This document shows positions 11,823 to 19,940 of a DNA stretch of 64,000 bases, one piece after another. The notes under the pieces are model-generated. The model did not search any database, was not told the origin of the DNA, and saw only the letters and a program-made list of their open reading frames with translations. The position numbers and the translations under genes are program-made. Source of the DNA: Planococcus salinus (GTDB taxonomy: Bacteria; Bacillota; Bacilli; Bacillales_A; Planococcaceae); NCBI RefSeq assembly GCF_003719725.1, contig NZ_RIAX01000001.1:248001-312000 (forward strand). The letters are read 5' to 3'. The first letter of the stretch is position 1. The number at the start of each line of letters is the position of its first letter.

Positions 11823-12764
11823 ATGAAATGGTCGGAACTGTCCGTTCATACGACAAACGAAGCGATTGAATCTGTTTCCAATATCCTGCATGAAGCAGGT
11901 GCCAGTGGAGTTGTCATAGAAGACTCGGAAGATTTAATGAAAGCAAGAGAAGACCAATTTGGAGAGATCTGGTCGCTGAACCCGGATGATTTTCCGAAAG
12001 AAGGCGTCGTTCTGAAAGCGTATCTGCCCGTCAACAGCTTTTTGGGTGAGACGGTAGAAGCGATCAAACTGGCAATCAATAATCTGGTGGCTTTTGATAT
12101 TAATCTTGGTGCCAATGTCATTACAATCAGTGAAGTGAATGAAGAAGAGTGGGCGACTGCATGGAAGAAATATTACCATCCGGTCAAAATCTCGAAACGT
12201 TTCACCATTGTGCCAACATGGGAAATATATGAGCCGGTGGACAGCGATGAATTGATCATCGAACTGGATCCCGGCATGGCGTTCGGGACAGGGACTCACC
12301 CGACAACGGTCATGAGTCTGCAGGCGCTTGAGAAGACTGTGAAACCCGGCGACCGAATCATAGATGTGGGCACTGGATCCGGTGTTCTCTCCATTGGTGC
12401 TGCCTTGCTTGAAGCAGGGCAGGTTCACGCACTGGATTTGGATGAAATTGCGGTCAAGGCGGCTGGATTGAATGTCAAACTGAACAAAGTGCAGGACACA
12501 GTAAAAGTCGTCCATGGCAATTTGCTGGATACTGTCGATGAACCGGGCGACGTTGTAGTGGCGAATATTCTTGCTGAAATCATCATGTCTTTTACCGATG
12601 ATGCATTTCAAGTGGTGAAACCGGGAGGGCGCTACATTACTTCGGGTATCATTACGGCCAAGAAAACAGATGTCAAAAATGCTCTGGAAGCTTCAGGATT
12701 TATCATTGAAGACGTGATGATGATGGAAGACTGGGTCACGATCATTTCAAAAAAACCGGAATAA
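11823..12764 (+). CDS. prmA: Ribosomal protein L11 methyltransferase
   Basis: PrmA trimethylates ribosomal protein L11 using S-adenosylmethionine. The 313-residue protein begins [14 protein letters not shown], nearly the same as B. subtilis YqeT. It has the SAM loop [13 protein letters not shown] near residue 180, FGTGTHPTT just before it and the NILAEI motif. The ATG at 11823 is preferred to a TTG two codons earlier on family similarity and because GGAG is 10 nt away rather than 4. It lies 15 bp after dnaJ and 12 bp before rsmE, so all three are probably co-transcribed. Confidence 0.95.
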   Translation: MKWSELSVHTTNEAIESVSNILHEAGASGVVIEDSEDLMKAREDQFGEIWSLNPDDFPKEGVVLKAYLPVNSFLGETVEAIKLAINNLVAFDINLGANVITISEVNEEEWATAWKKYYHPVKISKRFTIVPTWEIYEPVDSDELIIELDPGMAFGTGTHPTTVMSLQALEKTVKPGDRIIDVGTGSGVLSIGAALLEAGQVHALDLDEIAVKAAGLNVKLNKVQDTVKVVHGNLLDTVDEPGDVVVANILAEIIMSFTDDAFQVVKPGGRYITSGIITAKKTDVKNALEASGFIIEDVMMMEDWVTIISKKPE

Positions 12765-12776
12765 CGGGGTGCAACG

Positions 12777-13514
12777 ATGCAACGATATTTTATTGAAGGC
12801 AAAGTTCCCGACAACCGAATGGTGACGATAACTGGCGATGATGCAAAGCACATCGCCAAAGTTATGCGTCTGGGACCTAAGGACAACATTATTGCCGTAA
12901 TAGAGAACCGGGCATTTCTTTCGGAAATTGAATCCGCTGACAGGGATGTGGAAATACGGTTGCAGGAAGAACTGGTTCAACATACAGAAATGCCGAAACA
13001 AGTGACGATTGCCTGCGGACTGCCAAAAGGCGATAAATTGGATCTGATTACGCAAAAATCAACGGAACTCGGGATGTTCGCATTGATTCCTTTTGAAGCG
13101 GAGCGTTCCATCGTCAAATGGGATGCAGCGAAAAGCGAGAAAAAAAGGTTGCGTCTGCAAAAAATCGCAAAGGAAGCGGCTGAGCAATCACACCGGATGC
13201 ACATTCCGGAAATATATACGATTCACCGTTTTCCTGAACTGCTCAAAGCCGCTTCCTCTTTTGATACGGTGCTTGTGGCATACGAAGAAAAAGCACGGGA
13301 ATCCAAGCGAACGCGATTTGCCGAAGTACTCGAAACATTGTATGATAAAAGCTCAATCCTTATCATTTTTGGACCAGAAGGCGGCATTTCGGAACAGGAA
13401 GTTTCTCTTCTAAAAGAAGCTGGGGCTGTTTTTGTGGCTTTAGGACCGCGGATTTTACGCACAGAGACTGCACCTTTATACGCCTTGTCTGCAATCTCCT
13501 ATGAATTTGAATGA
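12777..13514 (+). CDS. rsmE: 16S rRNA (uracil1498-N3)-methyltransferase
   Basis: RsmE methylates U1498 of 16S rRNA at N3. The 245-residue SPOUT-family protein has an N-terminal PUA-like region (MQRYFIEGKVPDN...GDDAKHIAKVMR) and the trefoil-knot SAM site IIFGPEGGISEQE plus LGPRILRTETAP. It corresponds to B. subtilis YqeU. The ribosome site (GGGGTG) is weak and the gap to prmA is only 12 bp, so translational coupling is likely. Confidence 0.94.
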   Translation: MQRYFIEGKVPDNRMVTITGDDAKHIAKVMRLGPKDNIIAVIENRAFLSEIESADRDVEIRLQEELVQHTEMPKQVTIACGLPKGDKLDLITQKSTELGMFALIPFEAERSIVKWDAAKSEKKRLRLQKIAKEAAEQSHRMHIPEIYTIHRFPELLKAASSFDTVLVAYEEKARESKRTRFAEVLETLYDKSSILIIFGPEGGISEQEVSLLKEAGAVFVALGPRILRTETAPLYALSAISYEFE

Positions 13515-13529
13515 AAGAGGTGGCCACTT

Positions 13530-14864
13530 ATGTCAACAGTAGCGTTCCATACGTTAGGATGTAAAGTGAATCATTATGAAACAGAAGCAATTTGGCAGTT
13601 GTTTAAGGACCAAGGGTACAGCCGCGGAGAATTTGACCAGCATGCAGACGTCTACGTCATCAATACTTGCACAGTGACCAATACTGGCGACAAAAAAAGC
13701 CGCCAGGTGATCCGGAGAGCTGTGCGCAAAAATCCTGATGCTGTCATCTGCGTCACTGGCTGTTATGCCCAGACATCACCGGCTGAAATCATGGCGATTC
13801 CGGGAGTGGATATTGTCGTCGGCACACAGGATCGTACCAAGCTGCTGTCGTATATTGAACAATACAAAGAACAGCGCCAGCCGATCAATGCGGTCGGCAA
13901 CATCATGAAAAATCGCGTTTACGAAGAACTCGATGTTCCGTCCTTTACAGATCGCACACGGGCTTCTTTGAAAATCCAAGAAGGCTGCAACAACTTTTGC
14001 ACGTTCTGCATCATCCCTTGGGCTCGCGGTTTAATGCGTTCAAGAGATCCCCAGGAGGTCGTCCGTCAGGCGCAACAATTGGTGGACGCCGGATATCAGG
14101 AGATTGTCCTGACTGGAATCCACACAGGCGGTTACGGAGAAGATTTGAAAAATTACAACCTGGCGCAGCTTCTACGGGATCTGGAATCACAGGTCACCGG
14201 CTTGAAGCGGCTCCGGATTTCGTCCATCGAAGCGAGCCAGTTGACCGATGAAGTGATTGACGTACTGCGCGAATCGAATATCGTGGTGCGCCATCTGCAC
14301 ATCCCGATTCAATCAGGATCAGACACTGTATTGAAGCGTATGAGAAGAAAATATACGATGGAATTTTTCGCTGACCGCCTCAATCAGCTGCGCAAGGCGC
14401 TGCCGGAACTGGCAATCACGTCGGATGTCATTGTCGGATTTCCAGGAGAAACCGAAGAAGAATTCATGGATACCTACAATTTCATCCATGACCATAAATT
14501 TTCGGAACTCCATGTATTCCCTTATTCGCAGCGGACAGGTACACCTGCAGCCCGTATGGAAGATCAGGTGGACGAAGAAGTGAAAAATGAACGGGTTCAC
14601 CGGCTGATTTCGTTGAACGACCAATTGGCCAAAGAATATGCTTCCCGCTTTGAAGGGGAATTGATGGAAATCATTCCGGAAGAATTGTCCAAGGACAATA
14701 TGGAAGGCCATATGGTCGAAGGTTATACCGACAACTACCTGAAAGTTGTGGTTCCGGGAGACGAATCATTGATCGGCAAAATCATCAAAGTGAAGATCGT
14801 AAAAGCGGGCTACCCTTATAATGAAGGGCAATTCGTCCGGGTTATGGAAGAAATGACTGTATAA
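13530..14864 (+). CDS. mtaB: tRNA t6A37 methylthiotransferase MtaB
   Basis: MtaB converts t6A to ms2t6A at position 37 of ANN-decoding tRNAs. The 444-residue protein has the N-terminal domain with three cluster cysteines (LGCKVNHYETE, NTCTVTN, CVTGCYAQ), the radical SAM CX3CX2C motif CNNFCTFCIIPWARG near residue 155, and a C-terminal TRAM region. It matches B. subtilis YqeV. AGAGGTGG precedes the ATG. It ends the dnaJ-prmA-rsmE-mtaB unit; the 349 bp that follow are non-coding repeat sequence. Confidence 0.95.
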   Translation: MSTVAFHTLGCKVNHYETEAIWQLFKDQGYSRGEFDQHADVYVINTCTVTNTGDKKSRQVIRRAVRKNPDAVICVTGCYAQTSPAEIMAIPGVDIVVGTQDRTKLLSYIEQYKEQRQPINAVGNIMKNRVYEELDVPSFTDRTRASLKIQEGCNNFCTFCIIPWARGLMRSRDPQEVVRQAQQLVDAGYQEIVLTGIHTGGYGEDLKNYNLAQLLRDLESQVTGLKRLRISSIEASQLTDEVIDVLRESNIVVRHLHIPIQSGSDTVLKRMRRKYTMEFFADRLNQLRKALPELAITSDVIVGFPGETEEEFMDTYNFIHDHKFSELHVFPYSQRTGTPAARMEDQVDEEVKNERVHRLISLNDQLAKEYASRFEGELMEIIPEELSKDNMEGHMVEGYTDNYLKVVVPGDESLIGKIIKVKIVKAGYPYNEGQFVRVMEEMTV

Positions 14865-14905
14865 AAACTCAAGCTATATAAGTTGAACTAATGATTTTTA
14901 CTTAT

Positions 14906-15149
14906 CGATATTCCGCAAAACAGCTGCGCTTGCGGGCCCACAGAATGTGGGTCATGCAGTAGGCGCGACAGGACGTCGCGCTGCCTACTGCCAAAACCCG
15001 TGCTCCTGTCTCTGCATCGCTGCGCTAGCTTCGCTGTTTTGCTCCATATCTTTAGTGACTTCTCTCAGCGCCGGCGCGCCTCCGGACTGGACGGAGCAAT
15101 AAGACGAGTGGTCTTCTCGGCTTATTGCGGGAGTCATGTCCAAAGCGCC
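14906..15149. repeat. Intergenic repeat copy A, hairpin-rich
   Basis: This fills most of the 349-bp gap between mtaB and deoC, which holds no credible gene. It contains the core CGATATTCCGC followed by CAGCTGCGC (14906-14929; 23 of 24 bases match copy B at 25182-25205). Next comes a hairpin of GCAGTAGGC paired with GCCTACTGC (14956-14991). A second shared module near 14996-15036 reads CCCGTGCTCCTG...CATCGCTGCG. Last is an interrupted hairpin from 15073 to 15149. That hairpin has four paired blocks: GGCGC/GCGCC, GGAC..GAC/GTC..GTCC, CAATAAG/CTTATTG and CGAG/CTCG. Confidence 0.6.
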
Positions 15150-15213
15150 GAAGCGTTAGATAAAAGGTCATTCTTTTGTTCAACATATATATCAACAGAT
15201 TGGAGCATTAACA

Positions 15214-15882
15214 ATGACAAATATCGCCTCGTACATCGACCATACATTATTGAAAGCAGAATCGACTAAAGAGCAGATCATAAAGCTTTGTAAGGAAGCG
15301 GCTCAATATGAATTTGCATCAGTCTGCGTCAATCCGGCATGGGTGGAAACTGCCGCATCCGAACTGCAGGACAGCAAAGTGAAAGTCTGCACAGTAATCG
15401 GTTTCCCGCTCGGAGCTTCAACTTCTGAAACAAAAGCATTTGAAACAACAGATGCCATTTCAAAAGGCGCCGGCGAAATTGACATGGTCATCAACATCGG
15501 AGCCTTAAAAAGCGGAAACACTGAGCAGGTGAAAAACGATATTGAAGCAGTAGTGAAGGCGGCGAAAGGCCACGCCATCGTCAAAGTGATCATCGAAACA
15601 AGCCTATTGACAGACGAAGAAAAAGTTGAGGCCTGCCGCCTCGCCAAACAAGCCGGAGCCGATTTTGTAAAAACGTCCACGGGTTTCTCAACCGGCGGTG
15701 CGACTGTCGAGGATGTTAAGCTGATGCGTGAAACGGTAGGAGCTGAATTGGGTGTCAAAGCGTCCGGAGGCGTCAGAAGCCTGGAGGATCTTCAGTCGAT
15801 GGTTGACGCCGGCGCAACAAGAATCGGCGCCAGTTCAGGGGCTCAAATCATGCAGGGACTGTCTTCACAATCCGATTATTAA
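15214..15882 (+). CDS. deoC: Deoxyribose-phosphate aldolase
   Basis: DeoC splits 2-deoxyribose-5-phosphate to glyceraldehyde-3-phosphate and acetaldehyde in deoxynucleoside salvage. The 222-residue class I aldolase carries the Schiff-base lysine in [10 protein letters not shown] near residue 150, the catalytic Asp in [10 protein letters not shown] near 92 and the second Lys in [10 protein letters not shown] near 180. GGAG lies 7 nt before the ATG. It stands alone between mtaB and rpsU, not with nupC or pdp as in B. subtilis. No clear promoter was found in the repeat-rich upstream DNA. Confidence 0.95.
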   Translation: MTNIASYIDHTLLKAESTKEQIIKLCKEAAQYEFASVCVNPAWVETAASELQDSKVKVCTVIGFPLGASTSETKAFETTDAISKGAGEIDMVINIGALKSGNTEQVKNDIEAVVKAAKGHAIVKVIIETSLLTDEEKVEACRLAKQAGADFVKTSTGFSTGGATVEDVKLMRETVGAELGVKASGGVRSLEDLQSMVDAGATRIGASSGAQIMQGLSSQSDY

Positions 15883-15895
15883 CTATTGACTTACG

Positions 15896-15924
15896 GTTCA
15901 AGCCACGCTATAATTTTAAAGTAT
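15896..15924 (+). promoter_or_regulatory. SigA-type promoter of rpsU
   Basis: TTGACT, 17 bp, TATAAT, starting 13 bp after the deoC stop and 54 bp before the rpsU ATG. Close to consensus, as expected for a ribosomal protein gene. Confidence 0.85.
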
Positions 15925-15977
15925 ATAACACGTGTGGTTATATGCTGTAACGTGTGTTCGGAGGGAGGGAAAAAGAG

Positions 15978-16151
15978 ATGACAAAAACAAATGTTCGTAA
16001 AAACGAATCAATTGAAGATGCTCTTCGCCGCTTCAAACGCACTGTTTCTAAATCCGGGACAATGCAAGAGGTAAGAAAGCGCGAGTATTACGATAAGCCA
16101 AGCGTAAAACGTAAACTGAAATCAGAAGCTGCGCGTAAACGCAAATTCTAA
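15978..16151 (+). CDS. rpsU: 30S ribosomal protein S21
   Basis: S21 is a small basic protein of the 30S platform near the anti-Shine-Dalgarno region. The 57-residue product begins [19 protein letters not shown] and ends [10 protein letters not shown], both family hallmarks. The ATG at 15978 follows GGAGGGAGGGA; an upstream in-frame ATG would include that ribosome site in the protein. In B. subtilis yqeY follows rpsU; here a terminator follows instead and yqeY is absent from the window. Confidence 0.97.
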   Translation: MTKTNVRKNESIEDALRRFKRTVSKSGTMQEVRKREYYDKPSVKRKLKSEAARKRKF

Positions 16152-16200
16152 TTGACCTTACTTTAAAATCGAGCTATTTTCACATATGACTGATAGCATC

Positions 16201-16238
16201 ACCGGCTGTACGGATAAACGTACAGCCGGTTTCTTTTA
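16201..16238 (+). terminator. Terminator of rpsU
   Basis: ACCGGCTGTACG pairs perfectly with CGTACAGCCGGT around a 6-nt loop, followed by TTCTTTT. Confidence 0.9.
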
Positions 16239-16306
16239 TACTTTTGTAAGCGCATTCTTTCGTGATTCTGATGGCATTCCTCTATAATAAATTATGAAGC
16301 GGATAA

Positions 16307-16332
16307 TGAAACCATTCACCTGTTCATCCGTA
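16307..16332 (+). promoter_or_regulatory. SigW-type ECF promoter of the nfeD-floA operon
   Basis: TGAAAC, 16 bp, CGTA matches the B. subtilis SigW consensus exactly. The orthologous yqeZ-floA-yqfB operon is a known SigW target. It lies 35 bp before the TTG start of the nfeD-like gene. Confidence 0.8.
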
Positions 16333-16367
16333 AATATAGAAACGGTTTAACGAAAGGAGGGGTTCTT

Positions 16368-17198
16368 TTGCGCAGGATTAAAATCACTCTTGCTGTTGGC
16401 CTGGTGTTGGCAGCAGGCCTGTTACTGTCAATATCTCACAGCGATGTTTCCGCCAGCGGTCACCTGACAGCTGGGACCGAAATGGATGGTGTGACCTTAT
16501 TGGCAGTGTATGCTGCACCTGCAATGGAAAATAAAGGCTTCAGTGAAATGCTGGGCCAATTTTTAACCAACCCTTTCGTTATACCGATTTTATTGTCAAT
16601 TGCAGCACTTGGAATCCTGTTGTCGATGTTTACACCAGGACCTGTACCTGCGTTTGTCGGCCTTTTTTCGCTCCTGCTGTATTTCTACGGACACATGATC
16701 GAAGGGGCAATGGGCTATGGATCCGTTATCTTGCTTGTCATCGGCCTGGGCCTGCTCTTTGTTGAGATTTTTATACCAGGAGGAGTTATCGGCTTTTTCG
16801 GGATTGCTGCTATAGTCACCAGCATCCTGTTGACAGGGGAGGATATGGGATTCACTGCCATTTCACTGCTTATTGCGCTTATTGTAGCTATAGGGGGGAC
16901 GGTGATTTCGTTGAAATTTTTTGGCAAACGGCTTCATTTATTCAAAAGAGTCATTTTGACAGATGCGACGGATACGGAAAGTGGCTATGTTTCGACCGTT
17001 AACCGTCCGGAACTGGTTGGACAAATGGCTGAAACAGTAACAGCTCTCCGCCCATCTGGTACAATCAAGCTGCTGGATGAACGAATTGATGCGGTTTCAG
17101 AAGGCCGCTTCATCGGTTCAGGTAAGCGTGTTAAGATTATTAAGGTGGAAGGTTCGCGGATTGTAGTGCGCGAACTTGAACAAGAAGAGGAGGAGTAA
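16368..17198 (+). CDS. NfeD-like membrane protein without the protease domain
   Basis: NfeD proteins accompany SPFH/flotillin proteins in membrane microdomains. The 276-residue product has a cleavable-looking signal ([20 protein letters not shown]...VSASG), then several membrane spans at about residues 65-190. The C-terminal OB-fold NfeD domain follows ([18 protein letters not shown] ... [12 protein letters not shown]). The B. subtilis counterpart YqeZ is about 437 residues and starts with a ClpP-like serine protease domain; only a short linker remains here. The start is a TTG at 16368, 7 nt after AGGAGG. floA follows at once and a SigW-type promoter precedes it. Confidence 0.85.
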   Translation: MRRIKITLAVGLVLAAGLLLSISHSDVSASGHLTAGTEMDGVTLLAVYAAPAMENKGFSEMLGQFLTNPFVIPILLSIAALGILLSMFTPGPVPAFVGLFSLLLYFYGHMIEGAMGYGSVILLVIGLGLLFVEIFIPGGVIGFFGIAAIVTSILLTGEDMGFTAISLLIALIVAIGGTVISLKFFGKRLHLFKRVILTDATDTESGYVSTVNRPELVGQMAETVTALRPSGTIKLLDERIDAVSEGRFIGSGKRVKIIKVEGSRIVVRELEQEEEE

Positions 17199-17202
17199 GA
17201 GC

Positions 17203-18204
17203 ATGGGGATTGAATTGGGAGTCATCGGGTTAGTGGCAGTTATTATCGGGATTATCATCCTGTTTGCTATTTTTTTCACATTTGTACCGGTTACATTGTG
17301 GATTTCAGCAGTAGCTGCCGGCGTTAAAATCAGCATTTTCACCCTGATCGGAATGAGGCTGCGCCGTGTTATTCCATCGCGTATCGTAAATCCGCTCATC
17401 AAAGCTTCAAAGGCGGGGTTATCTGTCCAGATCAACCAGTTGGAAAGCCATTATCTGGCAGGAGGAAACGTGGACCGTGTCGTGAATGCGTTGATTGCAG
17501 CCCACCGTGCCAACATTGAACTGCCGTTCGAGCGTGCAGCTGCCATCGACTTGGCTGGCCGCGATGTCTTGGAAGCCGTCCAAATGTCCGTCAATCCGAA
17601 AGTCATTGAAACACCGTTTATTGCTGGTGTCGCGATGGACGGGATTGAAGTGAAAGCAAAAGCGAGAATCACTGTGCGCGCCAATATCGATCGCCTGGTC
17701 GGTGGTGCCGGTGAAGACACAATCGTAGCCCGTGTGGGTGAAGGGATTGTCTCTACACTGGGTTCCAGTTCGAGCCATAAAAAAGTTTTGGAAAACCCGG
17801 ATTTGATTTCTCAGACGGTATTGGGCAAAGGTCTCGATTCCGGTACAGCATTTGAGATTCTGTCAATTGATATCGCCGATGTGGATATCGGCAAAAACAT
17901 CGGTGCCGAATTGCAGACAGAACAAGCGGATGCAGATAAGAAAATTGCACAGGCAAAAGCGGAAGAACGACGTGCTATGGCTGTTGCAAGTGAACAGGAA
18001 ATGAAAGCAAAAGTTGTGGAAATGAGATCGAAAGTTGTTGAAGCCGAAGCTGAAGTGCCACTTGCGATGTCCGAGGCGCTCCGTTCGGGGAATATCGGCG
18101 TGATGGATTATGTGAATTACAAAAACGTGCAGGCTGACACAGGCATGCGCGATTCCATCGCCAAAACAGGAACGGACAAAGCCAATTCTTCCGATGACAG
18201 ATGA
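17203..18204 (+). CDS. floA: Flotillin-like protein FloA
   Basis: FloA forms scaffolds of functional membrane microdomains that affect fluidity and assembly of membrane complexes. The 333-residue protein has an N-terminal membrane hairpin (about residues 5-45), the SPFH domain ([22 protein letters not shown] onward), and a helical tail rich in Ala and Glu ([19 protein letters not shown]). The ATG at 17203 follows GAGGAGGAG inside the end of the nfeD-like gene; an earlier in-frame start would overlap that gene. It is the second gene of the SigW-type operon. Confidence 0.95.
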   Translation: MGIELGVIGLVAVIIGIIILFAIFFTFVPVTLWISAVAAGVKISIFTLIGMRLRRVIPSRIVNPLIKASKAGLSVQINQLESHYLAGGNVDRVVNALIAAHRANIELPFERAAAIDLAGRDVLEAVQMSVNPKVIETPFIAGVAMDGIEVKAKARITVRANIDRLVGGAGEDTIVARVGEGIVSTLGSSSSHKKVLENPDLISQTVLGKGLDSGTAFEILSIDIADVDIGKNIGAELQTEQADADKKIAQAKAEERRAMAVASEQEMKAKVVEMRSKVVEAEAEVPLAMSEALRSGNIGVMDYVNYKNVQADTGMRDSIAKTGTDKANSSDDR

Positions 18205-18234
18205 TCACATTGATCCATAAGGGAGGTTTTTTGT

Positions 18235-18705
18235 TTGGAACCACTTATTTTCGGACTGATCATCATGGCGATCGGCGCTTTCTTTAAAAATAAAGGCGGC
18301 GACGAAGGCGATGAAAAGCCCCGGCGTCCCACCAAAGGCAATTCCGATCAAAAAAGGTTCAAACGGGTTGAGGATTATGCCAAGGAAATCTACGGAGAAT
18401 TCCAGGCTCAAATGAATGGCCAGACCGATCGGAAAGACCAAGTCAACCGGAAAATCGAAGAAGTGGTGGAAAAAAAGCCGCTCAGCCAGCCTGCCAGGCA
18501 GACAGCCAAGCAAGCGGCAAAAGAAGCGGTGAAAAAAACCGACGACTTGACTACCGGGAGATTGAGCGCTCACCAACACCGCTCTGCAGTCAGAAAGCCG
18601 GAACCGGCTGAAAGCGAAGAATTGCTGCCATTGTCCAATGAAGATGTCCAAAGAGGAATTATACTGGCGGAAATCTTAATGCCGCCGAAATCCAAAAGAC
18701 GTTAA
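18235..18705 (+). CDS. Hypothetical membrane-anchored protein, third gene of the floA operon
   Basis: I do not recognise a named family. The 156-residue product starts with one membrane segment (LIFGLIIMAIGAFF) and then a charged, Lys/Glu/Gln-rich cytoplasmic part likely to be disordered or helical. It ends with a conserved-looking motif near residues 135-150 (SNEDVQRGIILAEILMPPK). The start is TTG at 18235 after GGGAGG. Its place after floA matches yqfB in B. subtilis, so it may be a partner of FloA and NfeD, but sequence alone does not prove orthology. A terminator follows. Confidence 0.75.
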   Translation: MEPLIFGLIIMAIGAFFKNKGGDEGDEKPRRPTKGNSDQKRFKRVEDYAKEIYGEFQAQMNGQTDRKDQVNRKIEEVVEKKPLSQPARQTAKQAAKEAVKKTDDLTTGRLSAHQHRSAVRKPEPAESEELLPLSNEDVQRGIILAEILMPPKSKRR

Positions 18706-18707
18706 TC

Positions 18708-18738
18708 AAATCCAGTCGCCTTCAGCGGCTGGATTTTT
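18708..18738 (+). terminator. Terminator of the nfeD-floA operon
   Basis: AAATCCAG.CGC pairs with GCG.CTGGATTT, followed by TT, directly after the stop codon of the third gene. Confidence 0.75.
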
Positions 18739-18849
18739 ATGTTTATAATATTGTTATGTAAACAAAGACAAGGAGAAATTAATTTACAGGACTTTGCTTT
18801 TAATGATAGAGTAATTAGTAGTAAATACTCGATTCCAAGGAGAGTCTGC

Positions 18850-19809
18850 ATGACTGAAAACCAATTACTTGAACTGCATGTGAAAGATCCAAATGAAGCG
18901 GTATTGCTTTTGGGAATTTCGGATAATCACATGACATTGATTGAAGAAGCGCTCGATATTCAAATTATTACCCGTGGTGAAACCATCCGTCTTTCGGGGT
19001 CTGAAGAAAACAAAGAGACCGGGAAATTATTGATAGAACAATTACTGAAAGTGATCCGCAAAGGCATCAACATCGATCAGCGGGACATCGTATCGGCGAT
19101 CGAGATGGCCAAAGCTGGAACCATTGAATATTTTGCGGAGCTGTACGAAGAAGAAGTGGCGAGAAATGCCACTGGCAAAGTGATTCGGGCCAAAACGATT
19201 GGCCAGCGTCATTATATCCATGCCATGCGCAGCAGGGACCTTGTTTTTGGCATTGGTCCTGCCGGAACAGGAAAAACGTATTTAGCGGTTGTCATGGCTG
19301 TGCAAGCGTTGAAGAACGGACAGGTGAAACGGATTATCCTGACACGTCCCGCTGTGGAGGCGGGTGAAAGCCTTGGCTTCTTGCCGGGCGATTTGAAAGA
19401 GAAAGTGGATCCTTATCTGCGCCCTCTGTACGATGCTTTGCATGATGTGTTGGGGCTCGAGCAAACCAACCGTATGATTGAACGGGGAACCATTGAAGTG
19501 GCACCGCTTGCTTATATGCGGGGACGCACACTCGATGAAGCTTTTGTCATTTTGGATGAAGCTCAAAATACGACAAAAGCACAGATGAAGATGTTTTTGA
19601 CCCGCCTGGGTTTTGGTTCCAAAATGGTCATTACAGGCGATAAGACGCAGATTGATTTGCCCCGAGGAGCTGAATCGGGATTGATTGCTTCTGAAACAGT
19701 GCTGCAGGGAGTGCGTGGCATCCATTTTCAGTACCTCGAAAGTGGAGATGTTGTCCGCCATCCGCTTGTTGCAAAAATCATTGAAGCATATGAAAACCAG
19801 TCATCGTGA
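18850..19809 (+). CDS. phoH: PhoH-like NTPase
   Basis: PhoH-type ATPases are RNA-related NTPases often encoded beside ybeY; their exact role is not settled. The 319-residue protein has an N-terminal KH-like stretch, then Walker A GPAGTGKTYLA near residue 140 and Walker B FVILDEAQNTT. The length equals that of B. subtilis PhoH. The ATG at 18850 follows AAGGAGAG; longer in-frame starts lack a ribosome site. The terminator stem begins inside the last codons. It opens the phoH-pgpH-ybeY-dgkA-cdd-era-recO series. Confidence 0.93.
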   Translation: MTENQLLELHVKDPNEAVLLLGISDNHMTLIEEALDIQIITRGETIRLSGSEENKETGKLLIEQLLKVIRKGINIDQRDIVSAIEMAKAGTIEYFAELYEEEVARNATGKVIRAKTIGQRHYIHAMRSRDLVFGIGPAGTGKTYLAVVMAVQALKNGQVKRIILTRPAVEAGESLGFLPGDLKEKVDPYLRPLYDALHDVLGLEQTNRMIERGTIEVAPLAYMRGRTLDEAFVILDEAQNTTKAQMKMFLTRLGFGSKMVITGDKTQIDLPRGAESGLIASETVLQGVRGIHFQYLESGDVVRHPLVAKIIEAYENQSS

Positions 19810-19825
19810 ATGACTGGTTTTTTTA
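19793..19825 (+). terminator. Terminator overlapping the end of phoH
   Basis: AAAACCAGTCAT pairs with ATGACTGGTTTT, followed by more T. The left arm is coding sequence and the TGA stop lies in the loop. Confidence 0.85.
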
Positions 19826-19940
19826 TTTGACTGCCAAATAAGTTTCCTTGCATATCGAATAATTTGTAAAAATTTGAAATATAAAGTGAAATCGCACCCG
19901 CAACTTGATATGATGGATTTACAAAGAGTGAGGTGATCAT

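Noticed and set aside
11934-12611. Minus-strand frame of about 225 codons in prmA
   Set aside because: Antisense shadow; prmA has intact SAM motifs and family length.
15000-15269. Small plus-strand frame in repeat copy A running into deoC
   Set aside because: It is made of repeat hairpins, lacks a ribosome site and overlaps the real deoC start.
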